NCBI GenBank assembly: GCA_934678915.1
Contig: CAKUSF010000044.1
Coordinates: 1 to 15,758, forward strand
Length of the DNA: 15,758 bases
Origin: an uncultured Bacteroidales bacterium
Lineage (GTDB): Bacteria; Bacteroidota; Bacteroidia; Bacteroidales; UBA932
Direction of reading: 5' to 3'
The notes under the pieces were generated by a model. That model was not told the origin of the DNA. It saw nothing but the letters and a program-made list of their open reading frames with translations, and made no database searches. The position numbers and the translations under genes were made by a program. Of the stretch, positions 1 to 7,875 are shown in pieces (position 1 is the stretch's first letter; each line of letters opens with the position of its first letter).

Positions 1-422
1 ATGACCTCAACACACCTATCGCGCTGTCTCACATCTTCGATGCGGTGCGGCTGATCAACTCGGCCAAGGCCGGACACACGGTCGCTGAGCCAGTCGAAGC
101 GCAACGTACTGCGGCCCTTCGACAAGCTCAGGGACCGAACGGGCAGACTCAGGGAGCGTTAAGCAAGGGCGACATCGAGACTCTGCTTCAGATTTTCGAT
201 GACATCGTGTTCGGGGTTCTCGGTCTCAAGGACGAAGCTGCAGCAGAATCAGGCAAAGGACAGGAGATCGTCTCAGGTCTTATGAATATGGTTTTGGAAG
301 AGCGAGCAAAGGCCAAAGCTGCAAAGGACTGGGCAGCCAGTGATGCCATCCGAGACCATCTCAAAGCCCTCGGCATCACCGTAAAGGACACCAAAGACGG
401 AGCGGAGTGGACAATCCAATAA
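1..422 (+). CDS. cysS: Cysteinyl-tRNA synthetase, C-terminal part (5' end outside window)
   Basis: Cytoplasmic enzyme that charges tRNA-Cys with cysteine. Only the last part is present, and reading is in frame from base 3. The visible residues begin DLNTPIALSHIFDAVRLINS, the typical CysRS helical region after the catalytic domain. The end has the family pattern AKDWAASDAIRD followed by GITVKDTKDGAEW and a TAA stop. A GTG at 45 could be mistaken for a start, but the frame is open to the window edge and upstream residues match the family. Between these two blocks lies a stretch rich in E, A, Q and G (about bases 80-160) made by an in-frame palindromic repeat described separately. The gene converges on lptB with a 26-nt gap and no obvious hairpin terminator. 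Identity is secure from motif recognition, not from a search. Confidence 0.93.
   Translation, partial: DLNTPIALSHIFDAVRLINSAKAGHTVAEPVEAQRTAALRQAQGPNGQTQGALSKGDIETLLQIFDDIVFGVLGLKDEAAAESGKGQEIVSGLMNMVLEERAKAKAAKDWAASDAIRDHLKALGITVKDTKDGAEWTIQ
80..136. repeat. Palindromic repeat inside cysS (copy 1)
   Basis: Arms at 80-99 and 117-136 are inverted copies matching at 17 of 20 positions around a 17-nt loop. The core reads CTGAGC-N2-GTCGAAG on one side and CTTCGACAAGCTCAG on the other. The same core occurs in dnaX at 1849-1927. The insert is in frame and is translated as AEPVEAQ...LRQAQGP. A related CTCAGGGA fragment follows at 149-156, which may be a decayed extra arm. Confidence 0.8.
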
Positions 423-448
423 TTTTCAAGAAATTACACTTCTCTGAT

Positions 449-1270
449 TTAGATAGTGGCATCGGATTCCGAAGAAGCAGCGGCCTTAGCGGCACGGGCG
501 GCCTCAAGGGCAGCATGCTCTGCTTTGGCGCGCTCAACAGATACGGATTTCTTCAAGATGAAGCCTGAGCCTAGGTACTTGGTGCGGACATCCTCGTCAG
601 CAGCAAGGGATTCCGGAGTTCCCTGCTGGAGGATTGTGCCTTCATAAAGCAGGTAGGCGCGGTCTGTGATAGCCAAGGTCTCACCCACATTATGGTCAGT
701 GATGATAACACCTATGTCCTTGTACTTAAGTTTAGCGATGATGAACTGGATGTCCTCCACGGCGATCGGATCCACTCCGGCGAACGGCTCGTCCAACAAG
801 ATGAACTTCGGGTCGATAGCCAGAGCGCGTGCGATTTCGCAGCGACGCCTCTCACCACCGGAAAGCTGGATACCAAGACTTTTGCGGACCTTGGAAAGGT
901 TGAACTCGTTGATCAGATCCTCCAGCCTCTCCTGCCGCTCCGCCTTAGGCATGTCAGACATCTCCATCACCGACATGATGTTGTCCTCCACGGACATCTT
1001 GCGGAACACCGAAGCCTCCTGTGGAAGATAGCCGATGCCTTTCTGAGCTCTCTTGTACATAGGAAGTTCGGTGATGTCCTCATCATCAAGGAAGACACGG
1101 CCACCATTAGGCACAATCTGCCCGGTGATCATGTAGAAACTAGTGGTCTTACCAGCTCCGTTCGGTCCGAGGAATCCTACGATTTCTCCTTGGTTGATTT
1201 CCATGGAAACGCCTTTAACGACGGTCCTGATGCCATATTTCTTAACAAGGTTCTCGCAATGAAGTTTCAT
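449..1270 (-). CDS. lptB: LPS export ABC transporter ATPase LptB
   Basis: Cytoplasmic ATPase of the LptB2FG transporter, which pulls lipopolysaccharide from the inner membrane toward the periplasmic bridge. In the 273-residue protein the ABC motifs are all visible: Walker A GPNGAGKT (35-42), Q-loop glutamine 84, signature LSGGE (136-140), Walker B FILLDEP (156-162, catalytic Glu161) and H-loop His193 in ITDHN. The spacing and the segment [16 protein letters not shown] are typical of LptB rather than of other ABC ATPases. After about residue 240 there is an Ala/Lys/Glu-rich tail of some 30 residues, longer than the E. coli protein and probably a flexible or helical extension. The gene lies 23 nt behind dnaX on the same strand, so the two are probably co-transcribed. 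Confidence 0.93.
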   Translation of the reverse strand: MKLHCENLVKKYGIRTVVKGVSMEINQGEIVGFLGPNGAGKTTSFYMITGQIVPNGGRVFLDDEDITELPMYKRAQKGIGYLPQEASVFRKMSVEDNIMSVMEMSDMPKAERQERLEDLINEFNLSKVRKSLGIQLSGGERRRCEIARALAIDPKFILLDEPFAGVDPIAVEDIQFIIAKLKYKDIGVIITDHNVGETLAITDRAYLLYEGTILQQGTPESLAADEDVRTKYLGSGFILKKSVSVERAKAEHAALEAARAAKAAASSESDATI

Positions 1271-1293
1271 CTTAATCGCTGTGTATAAAATTA

Positions 1294-3117
1294 TTATTTT
1301 GTCTCAAGCCCAAAATCCTTAATCAGATTCTGGACCTCACCGTTCTGTCCCATCAGGGCTGTAGCCTTCTCTTGATCCGTGTAAGGCTGCACCTCTTTCT
1401 CCTCGGTAGGAACCACTGCAACTTCCAACCTGATTCTAGAAGACCCAACCTTTTTCTGCAAGTTCCCTTCCAGAATCATCAGGCGGTTTTCCCGGATCCA
1501 TTTCTCTTGGGAAGCGTTGCTGACTTTGAATGTCAATTCCTTGTAGCCATCCTTAGCCTCTATGCTGACCTCAGCGTTCTGTAGGGTGTTGGCAAGGCGC
1601 GGGCTTGATGCATTCTCGGCTGGTATGGTTTTCCATGCTTCCAAAACGACATTGTCTTCTGGCATCACATCCGCAATCGGTGCCGCCACCTTCACAACTT
1701 TTTTATTCTCTTCCTCCTCGATTATCGAATTGAGTGACAAGGAGGCGCCAGTCTTCACCGGCTTTCTTCTAACACGTGGGGCAGGATTCTCACCTATAAC
1801 AGCCTCTGAGCCAGAGCTTTCAATTTCGACCGATGCGCTTCTATCGTTGGTCTCTGAGCTTGTCGAAGTGACTTTAGGCAAAACATCTGCACCTATGACT
1901 TTGGTCACTTCGACAGGCTCAGTGACCGTTGCAGCAGTCTCAGTGACAACTCCGGACGTTTCCGCTTTCCTCACGGCATCTACAGAACTCTTCGCAGTCT
2001 CAACCACACGTGAAGCATCTGGTGCCTTCATCAAGAAACTAAGCTTCATCAAGGCAAACTCGATGTGCAAACGTGGGTTGACAGCTAACTTGTACCCCGC
2101 TTCGCAAGCCGTGGTGACATTCAAGGCATCGTACAAGAATTTCAGCGAACAGCGAGAAGCCTGTTCAACGTACCTTTTCTTCAACGAATCAGGCAGCTCC
2201 AGCAATGCATCAAGTCCACCGTTCTTCGTCACCATCAAATCCCTGAAATGGGAACTGAGGGCAGCACAGAAATGAAGGGCATTGAACCCTTTGGACAGAA
2301 TTTCATCGAATTTCAACAGAGCCGTACCGTAGTCACCGGCCAAAAAAGCATCAACCAGACAGAAACTATAGTCATAGTCAAGCACATTGAGGTTCTTCAA
2401 AACATCCTCATACTTCACATCAGTTCCACAGAAAGCCACGGTCTGGTCAAAAATAGTCAATGCATCTCGCATCGCACCGTCAGCCTTCTGCGCAATCACG
2501 TGCAAAGACTCATCATCTATATTCACTCCCTCCTTACCCGCTATCATCCTCAGGTTGCTGACGATGTCCGGGACTGAGATTCTGTTGAAATCGTAAGTCT
2601 GGCAACGGGAAAGAATCGTTGGCAGAATCTTATGTTTTTCAGTAGTAGCAAGAATGAATATCGCGTGTGCAGGTGGTTCCTCCAGAGTTTTAAGAAAAGC
2701 GTTAAACGCGGCTGTGGAAAGCATGTGGACCTCATCAATGATGTACACACTGTACTTTCCTACCTGAGGAGGAATCTGCACTTGATCCATCAGGTTTTTG
2801 ATGTCATCCACACCATTATTGGACGCAGCGTCTAATTCATGAATGCAATAGGAACGTCCCTCCTGAAAAGAGCGGCACGATTCACATTCACCGCATGGCT
2901 CCATGTCCGGAGAAGGATTGGAGCAGTTGATCGCTTTCGCGAATATTCTAGCCGTGGTTGTCTTTCCAACTCCACGGGGTCCGCAGAATAGGTAGGCATG
3001 CGCCAGCTTCCCCCTGATGATGGAGTTCTTCAAGGTCTGAGCGATGTTGTCCTGCCCTATTAGGGTCTCAAAAGAATCAGGGCGGTATTTTCTTGCCGAT
3101 ACTATGTAGTCTGACAT
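1294..3117 (-). CDS. dnaX: DNA polymerase III tau/gamma subunit (clamp loader ATPase)
   Basis: Clamp-loader motor subunit that opens and loads the beta sliding clamp at replication forks. The ATG at 3117 is preferred ([13 protein letters not shown], the usual N-terminus in this phylum) over an in-frame TTG three codons upstream, giving 607 residues. Visible motifs: Walker A GPRGVGKT (46-53), zinc-binding cysteines 65, 75, 78 and 81, Walker B IIDEVH (126-131), sensor 1 TTEKHK (158-163) and the arginine-finger SRC (170-172). The conserved AAA+ and collar regions end near residue 370. A low-complexity linker of about 100 residues follows, which holds an in-frame palindromic repeat at about residues 397-424, and then a C-terminal domain. 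I saw no evident slippery-site and hairpin arrangement for a gamma form. First gene of a leftward pair with lptB. Confidence 0.95.
   Translation of the reverse strand: MSDYIVSARKYRPDSFETLIGQDNIAQTLKNSIIRGKLAHAYLFCGPRGVGKTTTARIFAKAINCSNPSPDMEPCGECESCRSFQEGRSYCIHELDAASNNGVDDIKNLMDQVQIPPQVGKYSVYIIDEVHMLSTAAFNAFLKTLEEPPAHAIFILATTEKHKILPTILSRCQTYDFNRISVPDIVSNLRMIAGKEGVNIDDESLHVIAQKADGAMRDALTIFDQTVAFCGTDVKYEDVLKNLNVLDYDYSFCLVDAFLAGDYGTALLKFDEILSKGFNALHFCAALSSHFRDLMVTKNGGLDALLELPDSLKKRYVEQASRCSLKFLYDALNVTTACEAGYKLAVNPRLHIEFALMKLSFLMKAPDASRVVETAKSSVDAVRKAETSGVVTETAATVTEPVEVTKVIGADVLPKVTSTSSETNDRSASVEIESSGSEAVIGENPAPRVRRKPVKTGASLSLNSIIEEEENKKVVKVAAPIADVMPEDNVVLEAWKTIPAENASSPRLANTLQNAEVSIEAKDGYKELTFKVSNASQEKWIRENRLMILEGNLQKKVGSSRIRLEVAVVPTEEKEVQPYTDQEKATALMGQNGEVQNLIKDFGLETK
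1849..1927. repeat. Palindromic repeat inside dnaX (copy 2)
   Basis: Arms at 1849-1872 and 1904-1927 are inverted copies matching at 22 of 24 positions around a 31-nt loop. The shared core with the cysS copy is CTGAGC-N2-GTCGAAG. On the dnaX strand it is translated as [10 protein letters not shown] and [11 protein letters not shown] within the linker between the AAA+/collar part and the C-terminal domain. CTCAGTGAC from one arm recurs at 1939-1947, possibly part of a decayed further copy. Confidence 0.85.
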
Positions 3118-3155
3118 AACGCACAAATCTTAGGGAATGGTTGTCCGCGCCAAGT

Positions 3156-3192
3156 TTTGTAAGGCAAATTTACGCAATATTTTGTACATTTG
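3156..3192 (+). promoter_or_regulatory. Candidate promoter for the 3291-7875 gene cluster
   Basis: TACATTTG at 3185-3192 fits the Bacteroidetes -7 consensus. The nearest TTTG upstream (3156-3159) is 25 nt away, longer than the usual 19-21. If used, transcription would start near 3199, leaving a leader of roughly 90 nt before the ATG at 3291. The region overlaps the candidate dnaX promoter on the other strand. Confidence 0.4.
3165..3172 (-). promoter_or_regulatory. Candidate -7 element for dnaX-lptB
   Basis: On the minus strand this reads TAAATTTG, matching the Bacteroidetes -7 consensus TAnnTTTG, 47 nt before the dnaX ATG. I do not see a good TTTG -33 element at the usual 19-21 nt distance, so the assignment is tentative. 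Confidence 0.35.
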
Positions 3193-3290
3193 TGTCTTGC
3201 GGTATGAAGTATGGAGTGATTTGCGGCACAAACAGTGGCAAAAAACTCGTACTCCCAATGCCATATCATCTCAACAAATTGCTAATGAAC

Positions 3291-4145
3291 ATGAAACGAT
3301 TTTTGCAAATACTCGTCTGGACAATAGCCGGGCTACTGCTTGCCACCGATGCTTTCGGTCAGGCACAGATTACCACAAGAAGAGAAAAACTAAGGGACTT
3401 CACTTCAAAAACCACAAAAGTCGTACTGACAGGAGATGAGTTCCTCGATGAAGCTTTGAAAGAAAGTGTCGCAGCCACATGGACGGTCTCACCTTACGAA
3501 TTTTGCTCCAACGATGAGTTCCAAAGCTTGAAGACCAACGACAATTTCTACTTTCTCATGATAGTAAAAGGTCAGTTCCGAAGAGAGTCCGAACCAGGAA
3601 TAGACCTAATCACACTTGTCAAAGGTGGCGAGGGGGCGGACAAATCAATCAGTGACATGTTCGAAGTTGTCAATTTCCCTTTGCGACCGACAGAGGATCC
3701 GTCAGGTCGCGAGTTCGTGCTCCTGCCAGCTTTCCTAAAAATCATTCAGGACCACACGATAGGGCTCACCGACACCGAGATGAAAGCCTACGCGAGCCTC
3801 GGAGCCAAAGACACCAAGAAGCTGAGAATTAAACGAATATTCTTCTGGGCAGAAGACTTCGCACCTCAGGTTGACGAGCAGACCAAGCGCTCCCTGGACG
3901 AAGACATACTCATCAAGGATGACGAAGACGAGGTAGATGAAATCTTTGTCGAGGGCACTTTCAACACGGTGGTGAGCTACGTGGTTGCTCCTTCCGAACC
4001 TGTCAACGGATCCATCTGTTACAAGATGCTCATCGGTTCAGACAACCATGAGCTATACTATTTCAAAAAGCACAGGATAACTGCCAAGAACGGCAAGGGA
4101 TTCCTGACAAGTGATCTCAAGACTATTAAATCTCTTAGGAAATGA
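3291..4145 (+). CDS. Exported protein of unknown function, coupled to M16 peptidase
   Basis: Function not recognised. The open frame extends upstream to 3141, but the ATG at 3291 is chosen because it starts a clear signal peptide: MKRFLQ, then a hydrophobic core through about residue 19, then a likely cut site near DAFGQA (20-25). An ATG two codons upstream is equally possible in principle. The mature protein (about 260 residues) has no further membrane segment and no lipobox cysteine, so it is probably periplasmic. It looks like a conserved Bacteroidota hypothetical, with the segment YEFCSNDEFQ and an acidic stretch DEDILIKDDEDEVDE late in the protein. Its TGA overlaps the next ATG (ATGA), indicating translational coupling to the M16 peptidase and a shared function or at least shared dosage. 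Confidence 0.8.
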   Translation: MKRFLQILVWTIAGLLLATDAFGQAQITTRREKLRDFTSKTTKVVLTGDEFLDEALKESVAATWTVSPYEFCSNDEFQSLKTNDNFYFLMIVKGQFRRESEPGIDLITLVKGGEGADKSISDMFEVVNFPLRPTEDPSGREFVLLPAFLKIIQDHTIGLTDTEMKAYASLGAKDTKKLRIKRIFFWAEDFAPQVDEQTKRSLDEDILIKDDEDEVDEIFVEGTFNTVVSYVVAPSEPVNGSICYKMLIGSDNHELYYFKKHRITAKNGKGFLTSDLKTIKSLRK

Positions 4146-5374
4146 TCATCGGGACAACCGAATGTGGGCTTAGGTATGTGGTCAAGAGGAGCGGCAATTC
4201 AGTGGGTTACTGCTCTCTGACAATCAAATGCGGTACAAGGGACGAGGGAGATTTCCACAGCGGGATCGCCCATTTCACGGAACACACTCTATTCAAAGGG
4301 ACCGAGCATAAAAGTGCAAGGGTAATAAGCAGTTATCTTGACAAACTCGGAGGCGAGTTAAACGCTTTCACGACCAAAGAGGAGATTGTGATCCATTCCA
4401 CGGTTCTTAAGGAGGATCTTGGCAAGGCAGCATCTCTGCTTCTCGAATTGGCCACCTGTCCAACATTCCCGGAAGAAGAGGTTGCCATCGAAAAAGGAGT
4501 GGTGATCGATGAGATAAACTCCTACAAGGATTCACCCGCGGACGATGTCTATGACAAATTCGAGGAAGCCCTGTTCGCAGGCCATCCTCTCGGACGTTCG
4601 ATTCTCGGAACGGCTGCCAGTGTCAGGAAAATCACAAGCAAGGAGCTGAGGCAATTCACAAAAGAGCATTTCTTACCAACGAATATGGCTCTGGCGATAG
4701 TGGCCGACATTGACGAGAAGAGGATGGAGGAGAATGTTCTCAGACTGGCAGAGAAAGTTTTCTCCAAAGAATATCCAGCGACAGGCAATGGACGTATTAT
4801 CACACCGATTCCATCAAAACCTGCGTTCAACCGACAGGTCGAAAAAAGGAATCACGAAGTCAACGCTGTGATCGGGAACTTCGCACCCTCGCTTGAGAAC
4901 ACAGAGGAACGCTTCGCAGCCATATTGATGAGCAACATCATCGGTGGTCCTGCATCCAATTCCCTACTAAACAGCCTTTTACGCGAGAAGAACGGATGGG
5001 TCTATGGCGTCGAGTCATCATATTCACAGTACACCGAGTCCGGCATCTTGACAATCAGCCTCGGCTGCGAGCGGAATAACTTGGAAAAATGTCTGGACGC
5101 GATCTGGAAAGTGGTTCGAAAAATGCAGGACGAGGAATATTCCTCCGTCAGGCTCAAGGCCGCCAAAAAGCAGATCCTCGGCCAGCTCGCCATAAGTTCC
5201 GACAACGGTGAGGCCCAATGCCTCTCAATGGGCAAAAGCCTAATGTCGTTAGGTACCATATTCACAGACAAGCAGAACCGCGATGCAATCGAGGCCGTCA
5301 CCTCCGAAGAGATCAGAAACGCAGCACTAAAGGTCTTCGCCCCCGAAAGCACCTGCTCCCTAATTTTCCTGTAA
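4142..5374 (+). CDS. M16 family zinc metallopeptidase
   Basis: Single-module insulinase/pitrilysin-type peptidase of 410 residues. The inverted zinc motif HFTEH is at 44-48 (ligands His44 and His48, catalytic Glu47), and Glu124 in VIDEINSYKD, 76 residues after His48, is the expected third ligand. The C-terminal half has the family segment LREKNGWVYGVESSYSQY, which carries the substrate-contacting Arg and Tyr. There is no signal peptide, so it is cytoplasmic unless exported in another way. Its length suits a half-size M16 enzyme that works as a dimer or with a partner, as in mitochondrial processing peptidase relatives. The ATG overlaps the stop of the upstream exported protein. The substrate is not evident. 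The gene ends 19 nt before the EcoRI-like gene. Confidence 0.92.
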   Translation: MIIGTTECGLRYVVKRSGNSVGYCSLTIKCGTRDEGDFHSGIAHFTEHTLFKGTEHKSARVISSYLDKLGGELNAFTTKEEIVIHSTVLKEDLGKAASLLLELATCPTFPEEEVAIEKGVVIDEINSYKDSPADDVYDKFEEALFAGHPLGRSILGTAASVRKITSKELRQFTKEHFLPTNMALAIVADIDEKRMEENVLRLAEKVFSKEYPATGNGRIITPIPSKPAFNRQVEKRNHEVNAVIGNFAPSLENTEERFAAILMSNIIGGPASNSLLNSLLREKNGWVYGVESSYSQYTESGILTISLGCERNNLEKCLDAIWKVVRKMQDEEYSSVRLKAAKKQILGQLAISSDNGEAQCLSMGKSLMSLGTIFTDKQNRDAIEAVTSEEIRNAALKVFAPESTCSLIFL

Positions 5375-5393
5375 CTCTCTAAAATTTCCAGAT

Positions 5394-6218
5394 ATGAATC
5401 AATCCGAAAGGTTAACCCAACAGCATAAAAAGAGTCATGGCGTCGTAGGAATATTCGGAGAAGAAGCAAAGTTACATGACATGACAGTAGGGGAGATATC
5501 CCACCATATTATAAAAAAACTACAAGAGGATTACCCCAAGTTAACATTCCGCTATAGGAAGAGCATTGAGAAGAAAGAGATCAATGAGGCCTTACAAAAG
5601 ATTGATCCTTGTCTAGGTCATACTCTGTTTGTAGAGAACGCTAGCATCATACCTGATGGAGGGATTATTGAAGTCAAAGATGACAATGATTGTTGGAGAG
5701 TCATCTTGGTGTCTGAAGCAAAGCACCAAGGGAAAGACATTGAAAACATTAGGAAAGGAGAACTCGTCGGAAAAAACAAAGACCAAGATTTAATGGCAGC
5801 TGGAAATGCCATAGAACGATCACACAAGAATATTTCCGAAATAGCTAACTTCATGCTATCAGAGTCTCATTTCCCTTATGTTCTGTTTCTTGAAGGGTCA
5901 AACTTCTTAACCAAGACTATCAATGTGAGTAGGCCTGACGGAAGGATTGTTACCCTTGAATATAATTCCGGCATGCTTAACAGATTGGATCGTTTGACCG
6001 CTGCTAATTATGGGATGCCGATCAACACTAATCTTTGCAAGAATATGTTTGTAAAGCATAAAGATAAGACTATTATGTTGCAAGCAGCTTCTATATTTAA
6101 CCAAGGAGACGGAGGTAGTTGGAAAGCAAACGATATTTTCAAGATAATGCTAGACATATCAAACACATCCCTTCAAATACTTGGCTGTGATTTATTCAAG
6201 CAATTAACATCAAAATAG
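5394..6218 (+). CDS. ecoRIR: EcoRI-like type II restriction endonuclease
   Basis: Predicted to cut unmethylated GAATTC. The 274 residues align by eye along their whole length with E. coli EcoRI (277 residues). The PD...EXK catalytic set is Asp88 (PDGG), Glu108 and Lys110 (EAKHQGKD), equivalent to EcoRI Asp91, Glu111 and Lys113. The recognition and cross-talk segment AAGNAIERSHKNISEIANF (135-153) appears unchanged, including the counterparts of EcoRI Glu144 and Arg145. The NRLDRLTAANYGMPIN segment with its two arginines is also kept, so GAATTC specificity is likely. The N-terminus, a stretch around residues 98-130 and parts of the C-terminus differ, so this is a homologue, not the plasmid gene itself. 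It precedes the methyltransferase by 23 nt, the gene order of the classical EcoRI system. Base use is more A/T-rich than in flanking host genes. The reading frame is intact. Confidence 0.95.
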   Translation: MNQSERLTQQHKKSHGVVGIFGEEAKLHDMTVGEISHHIIKKLQEDYPKLTFRYRKSIEKKEINEALQKIDPCLGHTLFVENASIIPDGGIIEVKDDNDCWRVILVSEAKHQGKDIENIRKGELVGKNKDQDLMAAGNAIERSHKNISEIANFMLSESHFPYVLFLEGSNFLTKTINVSRPDGRIVTLEYNSGMLNRLDRLTAANYGMPINTNLCKNMFVKHKDKTIMLQAASIFNQGDGGSWKANDIFKIMLDISNTSLQILGCDLFKQLTSK

Positions 6219-6241
6219 TCCACTATACCTATTCTTTTATT

Positions 6242-7222
6242 ATGGCCAGAAATGCTACAAACACATTACTGAGGAAAGCTCAAAAAGCAAAAAGCGATGA
6301 GTTCTATACACAACTTTGTGATATAGAACGTGAACTTCAACACTATAACGACCAATTTAGAGGGAAAGTCGTATATTGTAATTGCGATGACCCTAGAAAA
6401 AGTAATTTTTTCAGATATTTTGCCGAGAATTTCCATATCTTAGGGTTAAAGAAACTTATTGCTTCTTGTTATAGAAAAACAGAAAACTCTTTGTTTGAGC
6501 TCAACTCAAGATCCGGATTTTACTGTGAATACTTAGGGACGGCCGGCAGTGAATTCAACCCAATGTCAGACATTGATATTATTGATTTTAATGGTGACGG
6601 TGATTTCAGAGGCAACGAAAGCATTGAATTATTAAAGCAATCCGATGTTATTGTTACAAATCCTCCGTTTTCCCTATTTCGGGAATTTGTCTCCCAAATA
6701 GTAAAGTTTGATAAGAAATTTCTGGTAATAGGCAACGTCAATGCAATTACTTACAAAGAGATATTCGAACTAATCCAAATGAATAAGGCTTGGCTGGGAG
6801 TGAATCTAGGCAGAGGTATCTCTGGATTCATCGTTCCTGATCATTATGAATTATACGGTACTGAAGTTAGTGTCAACAAAGATGGACAAGCCATCATCGC
6901 CACCAATAACTGCCTTTGGTTGACAAATTTGGAACTTCCACAACGCCATGAAGACATAGCTCTTACCAAAATGTACAAAGGCAATGAAGAAAAATATCCC
7001 AATTTTGACAACTGTGAAGGAATAAATGTTGACAGGACACAAGACATTCCTAAAGACTATCAAGGGGTAATGGGGGTTCCTATAACTTTTCTACATAAAT
7101 ATAATCCTGAACAATTTGAAATAGTCAGATTTAGGAAGGGGGATGATGGGAAAGATCTAAGCGTGAATGGGAAGTACCCATATTTTAGGATACTAATAAA
7201 GAACAAGAGACTCGGTGCATAA
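6242..7222 (+). CDS. ecoRIM: EcoRI-like DNA adenine-N6 methyltransferase
   Basis: Protects host DNA by methylating adenine in GAATTC, using S-adenosylmethionine. It has 326 residues, the same length as M.EcoRI. The start MARNATN, the segment KSDEFYTQ (17-24), CNCDDPR (46-52), the catalytic motif IV NPPF (140-143), GVNLGRGISGFIVP in the middle and the end PYFRILIKNKRL all match M.EcoRI as I know it. It follows the endonuclease by 23 nt. TATGTTTG at 6044-6051, inside the endonuclease gene, could be part of a promoter of its own, but no -33 box is apparent. No controller (C) protein gene is seen, also as in EcoRI. The gene itself contains a GAATTC site at 6551-6556. It ends 20 nt before the O-methyltransferase start. 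Confidence 0.95.
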   Translation: MARNATNTLLRKAQKAKSDEFYTQLCDIERELQHYNDQFRGKVVYCNCDDPRKSNFFRYFAENFHILGLKKLIASCYRKTENSLFELNSRSGFYCEYLGTAGSEFNPMSDIDIIDFNGDGDFRGNESIELLKQSDVIVTNPPFSLFREFVSQIVKFDKKFLVIGNVNAITYKEIFELIQMNKAWLGVNLGRGISGFIVPDHYELYGTEVSVNKDGQAIIATNNCLWLTNLELPQRHEDIALTKMYKGNEEKYPNFDNCEGINVDRTQDIPKDYQGVMGVPITFLHKYNPEQFEIVRFRKGDDGKDLSVNGKYPYFRILIKNKRLGA

Positions 7223-7242
7223 TCTTGACATTTTAGAGGCAG

Positions 7243-7875
7243 ATGGAATCTCCGGCAGATAAATATCTTAGGGAACATTCTTCGCGGCAGAGCGAGGCTT
7301 TGGACTGGATTGAGAAGCAGACTAACATCCACACTAACTATCCTCGGATGCTTTCGGGGGCGGTCCAAGGGAGGTTGCTGACTATGCTTGTGGAAATTTC
7401 GGGGGCAAAACGGATCCTTGAGATCGGGGCGTTCACCGGTTATTCAGCAACCTGCATGGCTTACGGACTTCCGGAAGGCGGGCACATTGACACGCTTGAA
7501 ATCAATGACGAGCTTGAGGATCTGATGCGTGAGGGTTGGTCAAGGGCCGGAGTGTCGGACAAGATCACTCTGCACATCGGAGATGCCTGCGAGACTCTTT
7601 CCACCTTGCAAGGTCCTTACGATCTGGTCTATATGGATGCCAACAAGCGTGAATATGTCACCTACTACAATCTAGTCTTCGACCTTGTGAAACCCGGTGG
7701 CCTGATTCTCGCTGACGATGTCCTTTGGGACGGCAAACTCTGGCAGGATCCCGTTCCGAAAGATAAACAGACCCAAGGCATCATCGCCTTCAATGACATG
7801 GTAGTCAACGACCCACGTGTCGAATCCGTCCTTATTCCCATCCGTGACGGGCTCAACGTCATACGGAAGATTTAG
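7243..7875 (+). CDS. Class I SAM-dependent O-methyltransferase
   Basis: Cation-dependent O-methyltransferase of the catechol/caffeoyl-CoA type (family 3), 210 residues. The SAM-binding glycine motif ILEIGAFTGYS is at 58-68 and the acidic residue after strand 2 is Glu86 (TLEIND). The metal-binding residues are likely Asp132 (YMDANK) and Asp158/Asp159 (LADDVLWDG). The length and motifs resemble YrrM/TrmR, which makes 5-methoxyuridine in tRNA, but the actual substrate cannot be read from sequence. It is probably the host gene that originally followed the M16 peptidase, now separated from it by the R-M pair. It has no visible link to DNA methylation. Its TAG stop overlaps by 4 nt the stop of the convergent AbiEii-like gene. 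Confidence 0.9.
   Translation: MESPADKYLREHSSRQSEALDWIEKQTNIHTNYPRMLSGAVQGRLLTMLVEISGAKRILEIGAFTGYSATCMAYGLPEGGHIDTLEINDELEDLMREGWSRAGVSDKITLHIGDACETLSTLQGPYDLVYMDANKREYVTYYNLVFDLVKPGGLILADDVLWDGKLWQDPVPKDKQTQGIIAFNDMVVNDPRVESVLIPIRDGLNVIRKI

Noticed and set aside
423..448. Terminator between cysS and lptB
   Set aside because: The 26-nt gap contains no inverted repeat able to form a stable stem.
692..1288. Long plus-strand frame opposite lptB (198 codons), and similar frames opposite dnaX, M16, galM and metG
   Set aside because: They lie antisense to secure genes, have no recognisable motifs and follow from the codon bias of the real genes.
3118..3126. TTG start adding three codons to dnaX
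   Set aside because: The ATG at 3117 gives the usual [14 protein letters not shown]-terminus of the family. The extra residues have no support.
7243..7875. O-methyltransferase as a third part of the EcoRI-like system
   Set aside because: Its motifs are those of small-molecule or tRNA O-methyltransferases (metal-binding Asp residues, no NPPF/DPPY), and it more likely belonged to the host operon before insertion.
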